Shown here: in pieces, positions 17,312-25,277 of the stretch
How the letters are laid out: each line of letters starts with the position of its first letter
Numbering within the stretch: the stretch's first letter is position 1
DNA from: an uncultured bacterium
GTDB taxonomy: Bacteria; Armatimonadota; HRBIN16
Reading direction: 5' to 3'
NCBI GenBank assembly: GCA_938027655.1
Contig: CALJAP010000146.1
Span: forward strand, 1 to 34,160
Length of the DNA: 34,160 nucleotides
Translations under genes and position numbers: made by a program
Notes under the pieces: generated by a model
The model's input: only the letters and a program-made list of their open reading frames with translations
Database searches by the model: none
Told to the model about the DNA's origin: nothing

Positions 17312-19140
17312 CGGATGCGACTAACCTCCTTGTGTGACGAGGTGATGATACGTGGTGTGATGAAAATGGCTAACTCTGTACTGGTGCGACGCTGTGTTCT
17401 CGCGCGAAACAGCCCGCCAATCAGCGGCAGGTCGCCCAGAAGAGGCACTTTGCGCGTGATGGTATCATGCTGTTGCAGGTTCAGCCCGCCGATGAAGAGC
17501 GTTTCCCCATCGCGCAACAGCACGGTGGTTTCAGCACGACGGGTGGAAACGGTGGGCAAGCCGGTAGTAACATCCAGCTCCGCCACAGCGGTAACCTGCG
17601 GGGTGACGGTTGCCAGAATCACTCCCTCTGCGCCCACCCAGCAGTTCATCTCCAGGCTGACCCCCACATCTACCGGAAAGACGCGCGTGATGAACGCCTG
17701 AGACCACTCTTCGAAGTAATCCGCCCTGATGTACCGTTGTTGCCCGCTGAAGAGCCTCGCTCTCTGTCCGTTGAGGGCAGTGGTGGTGGGGGTAGCGCGG
17801 ATACGCACTTTTCCCTCCGCTGCCAGCGCGCGCAGTTTGGCTTCGATGTCCGTTCGCGATGTCCCGAATATCTGGTAGGTGATGTCCCCTGTGCCTGTGT
17901 TCACGCGGGCGGTATTGTGTGTGTCGGACGCCAGCAGGCGCAGTACGTTTTCGCTCTCGTCGCTATCAGCTATCTCCACAATGAGCGTGTCTATCTGCAC
18001 ATGCGGCACGGGCTGGTCTATCTTGCGGATGTCCTCGCGCACCTTCTGTACCAGCTGGGGCGGACCCACTGCGGTGAGAGAGTTCTCGCTGGCGTTTACC
18101 CGGAGATGCTTCAGCAGGAACTCAGGCAGGCTGTTTCGTGCCGATGCCGCGCTAATGTAGTTCAGAGGGATTTTCTCCAGTGAGCTCTCCAGATAGGTGC
18201 TCATATTGCCGACCGCTCCTTCGCCAATCGCCCACGCGCCATCGGTACGCCCCAGCTCCAGTCCGTATGCCGTCGCGATAGCCTGCAACGCCTCTTCGGG
18301 AGCGACTTCCTGCAGACACAGGCTCACCGCTCGCTCTAGGTCGGGGTCAACCAGCACCACCTGACCGGTCTTTGTGGTGAACTCGCGCAGCAGCTCACGC
18401 AGGTCTGCGTTCAGCGCAAGGAGGCTCACGGTGTCCCCATCGGCTTCCACCAGCAGCTCGGAAGGGGTTGCTTCGCCCGGCTTGCGCCGCTGTACGGGCG
18501 GTAGCGTGCGCCGGTCGCTGGTGACCAGCAGGATGAGCGAACGCTGGTCTTGCGTTTGCTGCACACTGAAGGTCGGACCGGCGTAGGGGAGTCCGCCAAA
18601 ATCTACCTCCTCGCCCGCCACGCGCCCTGAACGAACCACTGCCGGACTGAACAGTACCACCTTTACATCTACACCCAGTCCATCCGGTGTGTCGGACGGC
18701 AGAGAAACCTCCACATGGCTGACGGGATAGATACCCACGTCCACGAAGCTGGTCACCTGCGAGCGGGCATTGGTCACCCGAAAGGGGATTTCCAGCACCG
18801 GCTTGCGCGGGTCGCCGATACCCTGCTGGGCGCGAACGGTATCCACGTAGCGTTCGGGGTTAAACTGTAAACGCATCAGCCCGTCGGCGCGGATGGTCAC
18901 CTGTACGGCGTTGCCCACACGCTGGCTCTCCACCGCGACGATATTACAGTAGGGCATCCGCCGTTGCTGGGCATGAGCGGGAAGAAGGGCGAACAGCAGG
19001 AGCACCCAGCACGAGAAAGCAAACCTCCCCCCTAGTCCCTCTCCCACAGGGAGAGGGGACAGGAAGCCTTTCCCCCTTCCCTTGTAGGGAAGGGGGCACG
19101 GGGGGATAGGTTTTGCAACGGTCACCCTACTTCGGCGCAC
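17308..19140 (-). CDS. Secretin-domain protein, second of three, with repeat-encoded N-terminus
   Basis: A 610-residue protein with the same N-terminal beta domain (Y-C-N-I-V-A-V-E-S), an STN-like domain (F-T-T-K-T-G-Q-V-V-L-V-D-P) and a secretin domain with R-I-R-A-T-P-T-T, L-R-D-G-E-T-L-F-I-G-G-L and P-L-L-G-D-L-P-L-I-G-G-L-F. The GTG at 19140 is taken as start, with AGAGGA about 6 bases upstream; it overlaps the first secretin gene by 14 bases. Residues about 10-40 are a translated copy of the C-rich double-hairpin repeat (19021-19113), placed before the real signal-peptide core L-L-L-F-A-L-L-P-A-H-A-Q. The signal is thus pushed about 40 residues inward, which may affect export. No other in-frame start with a ribosome site is obvious. 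Confidence 0.83.
   Translation of the reverse strand: MRRSRVTVAKPIPPCPLPYKGRGKGFLSPLPVGEGLGGRFAFSCWVLLLFALLPAHAQQRRMPYCNIVAVESQRVGNAVQVTIRADGLMRLQFNPERYVDTVRAQQGIGDPRKPVLEIPFRVTNARSQVTSFVDVGIYPVSHVEVSLPSDTPDGLGVDVKVVLFSPAVVRSGRVAGEEVDFGGLPYAGPTFSVQQTQDQRSLILLVTSDRRTLPPVQRRKPGEATPSELLVEADGDTVSLLALNADLRELLREFTTKTGQVVLVDPDLERAVSLCLQEVAPEEALQAIATAYGLELGRTDGAWAIGEGAVGNMSTYLESSLEKIPLNYISAASARNSLPEFLLKHLRVNASENSLTAVGPPQLVQKVREDIRKIDQPVPHVQIDTLIVEIADSDESENVLRLLASDTHNTARVNTGTGDITYQIFGTSRTDIEAKLRALAAEGKVRIRATPTTTALNGQRARLFSGQQRYIRADYFEEWSQAFITRVFPVDVGVSLEMNCWVGAEGVILATVTPQVTAVAELDVTTGLPTVSTRRAETTVLLRDGETLFIGGLNLQQHDTITRKVPLLGDLPLIGGLFRARTQRRTSTELAIFITPRIITSSHKEVSRIR
19021..19113. repeat. Double-hairpin C/G-rich repeat, copy within a secretin gene
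   Basis: Ends AAACCT and AGGTTT are inverted. Inside are two hairpins: CCCTCTCCC/GGGAGAGGG with a 3-base loop and CCCCCTTCCCT/AGGGAAGGGGG with a 3-base loop. The same plan occurs at 24923-25006, 28959-29044 and 31253-31333. This copy is in frame within the 5' end of the second secretin gene. Confidence 0.8.
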
Positions 19141-20494
19141 GGTTGTCCTCTTGCAGGAAGCGTTTCTTCAGGGCTTCTTCCTGCTCGGCGGGCAGGTGCC
19201 CCGTTTGCGAGAGGATACGCGGCGTGATAAAAATCGCCATCTCCGTGGACGATTCTTTAGTGTCCTCCGAGCGGAAGAACTGCCCGAGCAGGGGAATATC
19301 GCCCAGAATGGGCACCTTCGTTTTTGTGGACATCAGCTCGCGCTGGATCAAACCGCCGATGATGATGGTTTCACCGTCCCGCACGCGCACAGTGGTGTTG
19401 GCGCGGCGGGTGCTTTTGTCGGGCAGTCCGGTTTTGGGGTCGGGCGCACTCAACACGCTGATTTCAGGCTGCACATCCACGATAATCTCGCCCTCGCCGC
19501 CCGTCCACGGGGTGATGTTCAGCCGCACGCCCGCGTCGATGAAGTTCGTCTGGCGGAAGAAGTAGTCGCCCTCGCCACGTCCCCCGCCGATGCTGACGGG
19601 TGTGCTGAGATAGCGCTGTTTGCCGATGAAGATGCTCGCTCGCTGCCCGCTGACGGTGGCGATGCGCGGGTTGGCGTGCACTCGTGCCTTGCCCTGTGTG
19701 ACCAGCGCACGCAGGCTGGTAAAGAAATCGGTAGGCAGGGTGGTTACCGAGCGAAAGATGACCTGCCCCAGCGAAGAGTCTACCGTCAGGCTGCGCCTGT
19801 CGTTGCTCCAGCCCCACTGCGCACGGAACTCGCGCGCGGCGGAGTCGGTGAACTCCACCATCAGCACGTCTATCATAATCTGCGCAGCGGGGATATCGAA
19901 CTGTTTGATGTCCTCGCGGAACTTCTTGAGCACTTCCGGCGGCGCAGAGAGGATGACCGCGTTCTGCTCGGCGTTGGTCTTCACGTGGTCTTGCAGGAAG
20001 ACGGGTAGCAACGACTTGGCGTTGGGCGCCAGTACGTACTGAGTGGTGATGGTGTCGATGTCGCTCAGCAAGTAGGAAGAGGGACTGCGCGGGATGCCCT
20101 CGCTGAGCATGAAGATGCCGTTCACCTGGCGGTACGACAGCCCGTACGCCGCAGCGATAATCTCCAGAATGCGCGTGACGGGCAGGTTGACGAGGTTGAT
20201 GGTAACCGTCCGCCGCACGGTGTCGTCTACGATGAGGCGAATACCGGTCTCTTTGGCGAGCCGGGTAAGCAGTTCCTGCGCATCGACTCCCACCGCGAAG
20301 ACCGAAACCCCCTCCGGTCCGGCGGTGACCTCCAGCGTGGGCTGCTGTTGTCCGTTGTTTTCAGGGGCTGAAGATTGAGCGGCGGCTGGAAGGGGGGAGT
20401 TTGCTCGTCGTTGTGCGACCTCTTGTGCGTATATAGTTCCTGTAAGCCCAACGATAAGCAGTGCGACGGCAAGAATGCGAATCCAAGTCCACAT
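19127..20494 (-). CDS. Secretin-domain protein, first of three
   Basis: A 455-residue exported protein with a signal peptide (about residues 1-23, ending I-Y-A-Q). It lacks the N-terminal beta domain of its two neighbours; a Gln/Asn/Pro-rich linker leads directly to an STN-like domain (L-A-K-E-T-G-I-R-L-I-V-D-D to F-M-L-S-E-G). An N1-like domain and a secretin domain follow: R-V-H-A-N-P-R-I, V-R-D-G-E-T-I-I-I-G-G-L, P-I-L-G-D-I-P-L-L-G-Q-F-F. The ATG has GAAGGAGT about 10 bases upstream. It heads the operon, and its end overlaps the next gene by 14 bases, so translation is probably coupled. Sequence divergence among the three is large, so they are old paralogues rather than a recent duplication. 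Confidence 0.88.
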   Translation of the reverse strand: MWTWIRILAVALLIVGLTGTIYAQEVAQRRANSPLPAAAQSSAPENNGQQQPTLEVTAGPEGVSVFAVGVDAQELLTRLAKETGIRLIVDDTVRRTVTINLVNLPVTRILEIIAAAYGLSYRQVNGIFMLSEGIPRSPSSYLLSDIDTITTQYVLAPNAKSLLPVFLQDHVKTNAEQNAVILSAPPEVLKKFREDIKQFDIPAAQIMIDVLMVEFTDSAAREFRAQWGWSNDRRSLTVDSSLGQVIFRSVTTLPTDFFTSLRALVTQGKARVHANPRIATVSGQRASIFIGKQRYLSTPVSIGGGRGEGDYFFRQTNFIDAGVRLNITPWTGGEGEIIVDVQPEISVLSAPDPKTGLPDKSTRRANTTVRVRDGETIIIGGLIQRELMSTKTKVPILGDIPLLGQFFRSEDTKESSTEMAIFITPRILSQTGHLPAEQEEALKKRFLQEDNRAPK

Positions 20495-20613
20495 GCTATA
20501 GTTACTCCTTCTGCAAGATACGAGGTACGGTCTTAGCCGATACGGGGTTTTGTGCCCGCTACTGCGGTCAACCTCCTGTATATAATGACGCGAGAGAAGG
20601 AACAGGGTTTCAA

Positions 20614-21438
20614 CTAAAACACTTTCTGTTCGATCCCCAGCCGCTCGCAGAGGTGGCGAATTTCGTCGGGGGTGAGACCTTCGCCCTGCTCGCCGCAGAG
20701 GAGGTTGAGGTACTCATAGCGCGCACCCGTTTCAGCGTATTCGATGCGGTCCAGCGCGCGTTTCACGGATGCGTCGGAGCGTGCCATCACGCCATGTTTT
20801 GCCCACACCACCACGCGGTGCCGACGCAGTTTCTCCATCGTGGCTCGCATCAGCTCGTCGGAGCCGGGCAGCAGAAACGGAACCAGTCCTACGCCTTCCG
20901 GCAGTTGCACGATGCTTTCCGGTTGCCAGCGCAGGATGTGCTGATTGAGGTAACGCTCATCCTGGTAGCGCGGGATGTGGCTGAGGTAGGTCAGGTGCAG
21001 TGGCTGGGCGTGGATGAGCGCGTGGAAGTTCGTGCCGGTGCGCACCACCTGGTCACGATGCACCGCCAGATGCGAGTTGAACTCGCTGGTGAGGCGTTCG
21101 AACAGGCGTTTCGGGGAGGTATAGAGGGTGGCAGTACAGCCATCGGGGTTCACCTTCACCGCGCCGAGGTTTGCCTCGGGGTCCGAGCCGATTTCGCGCA
21201 GGCGTCTCCCCGAACCGGTGACCAGAAACAACCCCTCCGCCAGCTCGGGCACAGGAGTGGGAATGGAAATCGTCTCCTGCAGGGGGAGCTGTCGGCGTGG
21301 GTCGATGCTCCAGCCGATATACACCGAAATGTTGCCTGCCGCACCCTCGCTGGCTTCAATCTCGGCGAGACGGCGCCCCGCTTCGCCGATCAAGCCCATG
21401 ATTTCGGTTAGAGTGGGGAAGGGGGGCGATACAGGCAT
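20614..21438 (-). CDS. Class II aldolase, rhamnulose-1-phosphate aldolase-like
   Basis: A 274-residue protein, the same length as E. coli RhaD, which splits rhamnulose-1-phosphate into DHAP and lactaldehyde. Family motifs are E-G-A-A-G-N-I-S near residue 31, F-L-V-T-G-S-G-R-R-L at 71-80, T-S-E-F-N-S-H-L-A-V-H with Glu119, I-H-A-Q-P-L-H-L from 142, and W-A-K-H-G-V with His215. The H-x-H metal pair of E. coli RhaD is here His143-Ala-Gln145, so one usual zinc ligand is Gln unless His139 or His148 substitutes. Other class II aldolases (fuculose- or ribulose-phosphate) are possible. AAGGTG precedes the ATG. No rhamnose isomerase or kinase gene is adjacent. Confidence 0.8.
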   Translation of the reverse strand: MPVSPPFPTLTEIMGLIGEAGRRLAEIEASEGAAGNISVYIGWSIDPRRQLPLQETISIPTPVPELAEGLFLVTGSGRRLREIGSDPEANLGAVKVNPDGCTATLYTSPKRLFERLTSEFNSHLAVHRDQVVRTGTNFHALIHAQPLHLTYLSHIPRYQDERYLNQHILRWQPESIVQLPEGVGLVPFLLPGSDELMRATMEKLRRHRVVVWAKHGVMARSDASVKRALDRIEYAETGARYEYLNLLCGEQGEGLTPDEIRHLCERLGIEQKVF

Positions 21439-21450
21439 GGCATTTTCACC

Positions 21451-22410
21451 TTATGAGAATCTTCCCAACCTTTTGTAAAAAGCTGCCTCCCAGCCGGTGA
21501 GGTCACCATCTACCGCCACCGCCACACCCAGCTCGCTTGCCCTCTCTTCTACCGCCGGGTCGATTTGCTCACCCCCAACGGCGGGAACACACGGGAAGCC
21601 TGCCCTGGTAAGCAGGTCAGCGCGACGACTGGCTCGGGTCACATCGTTCATTTCAATGCGCCCCGAAACCTCCATGAGCAGGTACACCTCTTGCTCCGGC
21701 GCGGAGCGCAACCTCCCTTGCAGAATCAGGTCGGCGCGAGACACGTCTCTGACCTCTTCCGGGCTAAGCTTGGCAGTTATGGTCTCGTATATCTCCTCAG
21801 GGTCAGCCCGACGAATCTTGCGCAGGTATGAGCCAAAATAGGCGTAGGCGTGCTTCGCGTAGTTTTCCTCCAGTCGCCATCCCACCAGCCTGCCCAGACG
21901 GTCCTCGATACGTTGTAGCCGCTGCTCCGCTAGAACCTGCCACTCGGTCAGGCGACGGATGGACTCGGCGGTCTCCTCTGCCAGTTCTCTCACCGTCTGG
22001 CGCAGTTCGGCGACCGAAGCGCGTAGCTCCTCCTGCCCCTGTATTAGCCCCTGCACCGTCTGGCGCAGTTCGGCGACCGAGGCACGCAACTCCTCCTGCC
22101 CCTGTATTAGCCCCTGCACCGTCTGACGTAGCTCTTGCTGCCCCTGTATTAGCCCCTGCACCGTCTGGCGCAGTTCGGCGACGGCTGCTCGCAGTTCCAT
22201 GACCGCTTCGGTCAGCTGTTGCACTGCCTGTTCCAAACGGGTCAACCGCTCACCGTGCTCGGCAACAACTGCGGTCAGCTGCTCCACGCGAAACGGCAAA
22301 GCCAGAAACTCCTGCGGTAGCAATGCTGCGAGCAGGCGACGGCGCGCTTCCGCATCACTTTGCAGTCGTTCTATCAGAGCGTCAATGTCAATCGGCTCGG
22401 ATGTCAACAT
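21451..22410 (-). CDS. Coiled-coil protein with C-terminal PD-(D/E)XK-like domain (DUF3782-like)
   Basis: A 319-residue protein. After about 45 residues it enters a long coiled coil (to about residue 170), which includes near-identical A-E-L-R-Q-T-V-Q-G-L-I-Q-G-Q units of 21 or 14 residues. The C-terminal half has V-G-W-R-L-E-E-N-Y-A, then Y-L-L-M-E-V-S-G-R-I and D-V-T-R-A-S-R-R-A-D-L-L, resembling the nuclease-like domain attached to coiled coils in DUF3782 proteins of cyanobacteria and Chloroflexota. The function of this group is unknown; D...E-V-S is weak evidence for a catalytic core. It lies 12 bases upstream of the aldolase gene on the same strand, but a shared function is not evident. 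The ribosome site is weak (GAGGT). Confidence 0.68.
   Translation of the reverse strand: MLTSEPIDIDALIERLQSDAEARRRLLAALLPQEFLALPFRVEQLTAVVAEHGERLTRLEQAVQQLTEAVMELRAAVAELRQTVQGLIQGQQELRQTVQGLIQGQEELRASVAELRQTVQGLIQGQEELRASVAELRQTVRELAEETAESIRRLTEWQVLAEQRLQRIEDRLGRLVGWRLEENYAKHAYAYFGSYLRKIRRADPEEIYETITAKLSPEEVRDVSRADLILQGRLRSAPEQEVYLLMEVSGRIEMNDVTRASRRADLLTRAGFPCVPAVGGEQIDPAVEERASELGVAVAVDGDLTGWEAAFYKRLGRFS
21992..22182. repeat. In-frame tandem repeat coding for coiled-coil heptads
   Basis: ACCGTCTGG recurs at 21992, 22055, 22118 and (with ACGTAG variation between) 22160, giving unit lengths of 63, 63 and 42 bases. These are 21, 21 and 14 residues, that is three, three and two heptads, so every length change keeps the coiled-coil register. 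The units are nearly identical, which suggests recent expansion. Confidence 0.8.
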
Positions 22411-22495
22411 CTCTGTGTGTACCTCGAAAAAGCGTGATACCGTTGCCTATTCCGTCGCACCATGTCATATTTGAACGGGCAACGCGGTTTCGTCT

Positions 22496-22556
22496 GTCTG
22501 TCATTGCAATCGAAGCGAAGAATCTTGGAGATGCTTTGCTAACGCTCAGCGTGACA
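22496..22556. repeat. Possible dispersed intergenic repeat remnant
   Basis: The stretch beginning CTGTCATTGCAATCGAAGCG and ending CTCAGCGTGACAA resembles the CATTGCGAGCGAAGCGAAG-type intergenic repeat seen in many genomes. It lies between the coiled-coil gene and miaB, which otherwise show nothing coding between them. Recognition is by memory of such repeats; no second copy is present in the window. Confidence 0.35.
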
Positions 22557-22618
22557 ACATACGCTACCAGCCCGCTTCGAATGCGGTGCGCGTCCATATT
22601 ATACAGCTGTTGGATGCA

Positions 22619-23983
<1,365 letters not shown>

Positions 23984-24018
23984 CGCTTATCCCTCTTTTT
24001 GCTTTCTCTCGCAAAAAT

Positions 24019-24027
24019 ATTATAACA
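24019..24027 (-). promoter_or_regulatory. Extended -10 promoter of miaB
   Basis: Minus-strand TGTTATAAT, a perfect TGn-TATAAT, about 35 bases before the miaB ATG; identical to the element at 4520-4528. No clear -35. Confidence 0.5.
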
Positions 24028-24055
24028 CAGGGGGAACAGGAGGAGACGTTTAGTG

Positions 24056-24063
24056 TGTATAAT
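24056..24063 (+). promoter_or_regulatory. Putative -10 element for the small secreted protein gene
   Basis: Plus-strand TGTATAAT, about 53 bases before the ATG at 24116, back to back with the miaB promoter. Same octamer as at 9817. Confidence 0.4.
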
Positions 24064-24115
24064 AAAGTAAGCAATACCCGCAGGTACAATCTAACAATCG
24101 AACAGGGAGGTAATC

Positions 24116-24556
24116 ATGCACAAGCGTTTGATGGCGGTAGTAGCGGTGTTGGCTTTAGGCATCGCTACGGTGCTGTGGGTTTCGGCGAACCCTCAGCAGA
24201 AGGCGGCGGTAAAGCCTGCAGCGGTGAAGTCGGGCGGTTCCTGTTGTGCGCATGAAGGTGCGTCAAAAGCGGCCGCGGCGCAGACGAAGAGCGACGTGAA
24301 ACCGGCTGCCATGAAGGAAGGCGAGTGTCCCTACATGGCAGGCGAGGCAAAGGCGAAAGCATCCAACGGCAAGAAGGACTGCTCTGACTGCCCCGAGATG
24401 AAGTCTTCCTCGGCGGTGAAGGATGGCGACAAGGCTCACGGCGCGTGTCCGTTCATGAAGTCCGATGGTAAGGCAGCCGAAGCGAAGGCGAAGCCCGCTC
24501 CCACCAGGTCTGTTACCAAGACAAAGGTCACCCAAAAGGCGGCGAAGAGCTTGTAG
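24116..24556 (+). CDS. Small secreted Cys/Lys/Ala-rich protein, possible metal binder
   Basis: A 146-residue protein of no family I recognise. A signal peptide (about residues 1-24: positive start, then V-V-A-V-L-A-L-G-I-A, ending V-S-A-N) implies export. The mature part is a low-complexity Lys/Ala/Ser chain carrying four short cysteine islands: S-C-C-A-H, E-C-P-Y-M-A, D-C-S-D-C-P-E-M and A-C-P-F-M-K. The recurring C-P-(Y/F/E)-M pattern with nearby Met and His suggests soft-metal (copper-like) or redox binding, but this is inference. AGGGAGGT lies 6 bases before the ATG and a TATAAT lies further up, so it is a real, separately expressed gene. A strong stem-loop follows the stop. Confidence 0.75.
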   Translation: MHKRLMAVVAVLALGIATVLWVSANPQQKAAVKPAAVKSGGSCCAHEGASKAAAAQTKSDVKPAAMKEGECPYMAGEAKAKASNGKKDCSDCPEMKSSSAVKDGDKAHGACPFMKSDGKAAEAKAKPAPTRSVTKTKVTQKAAKSL

Positions 24557-24562
24557 CCCCCC

Positions 24563-24628
24563 AGAGGAACGGCAGAGCGGGCATCACTGAACGCTGTCAT
24601 CCGTATCTACGCCTCATGCCGTTCCTCT
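24563..24628 (+). terminator. Long-range stem-loop after the secreted Cys-rich gene
   Basis: AGAGGAACGGCA (24563-24574) pairs perfectly with TGCCGTTCCTCT (24617-24628) across a 42-base loop, followed by only two further T. It begins 7 bases after the stop codon. It may be a terminator or an mRNA-stabilising structure. Confidence 0.5.
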
Positions 24629-24827
24629 TTACTGTAACTTTGGACGATGTCCGGCAGCACCCCCAACCGGCTACAAAGCGCAGTGGGGCTACTATACAGA
24701 CGCAGGAACACGCATCCAGCCTGCGGCTGAGAGCGCAAACTTTCAAACGAAGCCACTTACAGGCTGGCCTAGTGTGAAAAGGGTACGGCTCCAGCCGTAG
24801 GCTTCATGCACGATGCGTAGTACTTCT

Positions 24828-25161
24828 CCACACATGATTATTTGGATACAGAGAAGGCGGTTTGACGTCTTCACCATGCTGAACCCCACGATTAATGAAC
24901 TTTGAAAAAAATAAAGCGATTGAACCTCTCCCCCAGCCCCTCTCCTACACGGAGAGGGGGGCCACGTTTCGGACGTCCCCTTCCCTTGTAGGCAAGGGGT
25001 TCGGTTGAATACACCTCGCCTCCGACACCTCTCCCGAAGCTTTGGGAAAGGAGAGAATGGGATAAGTGCGACTATTTTTTCAAAGTTCATAAGGTTGCGG
25101 CTATGTTCAGAGTAACAGGCACGCCGAGCCGTTCCGCTCATATCCAAATAATCATGTGTGG
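24828..25161. repeat. Nested inverted-repeat structure in the 24557-25277 gene-free stretch
   Basis: Two perfect inverted pairs are nested. The outer 21-base arms are 24828-24848 (CCACACATGATTATTTGGAT plus A) and 25141-25161. The inner 16-base arms are 24895-24910 (ATGAACTTTGAAAAAA) and 25075-25090. Between outer and inner arms the two sides have similar length (46 and 50 bases) but are diverged, as if two inverted copies of an element of about 85 bases had drifted in the middle. They enclose a double-hairpin repeat (24923-25006). No credible gene lies between 24557 and 25277; besides this structure the stretch holds the stem-loop at 24563. Confidence 0.75.
24923..25006. repeat. Double-hairpin C/G-rich repeat, copy inside the nested inverted repeats
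   Basis: AACCTCTCCCCC start and GGTT end, with CCCCTCTCC/GGAGAGGGG (5-base loop) and an imperfect CCCCTTCCC.../..AAGGGG hairpin. Same family as 19021-19113 but with more mismatches. A further partial C-rich stretch follows to about 25057. Confidence 0.75.
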
Positions 25162-25277
25162 CAGAGTGGTAGCTTGCGTTCGATACGTTGAATCTCCCAT
25201 GCGCACATCCATTAGCAGGAACCTCATGCCCGCCACCTCGAAACCACAGATAAAGTACTTGGCCGCCGGAGGTCATC

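Noticed and set aside
21992-22182. Possible CRISPR-like array
   Set aside because: The regular units are coding, in frame, of heptad-multiple length, and there are no unique spacers.
22388-22597. 69-codon minus-strand open frame
   Set aside because: It overlaps the start of the coiled-coil gene and a likely dispersed repeat; no ribosome site or domain.
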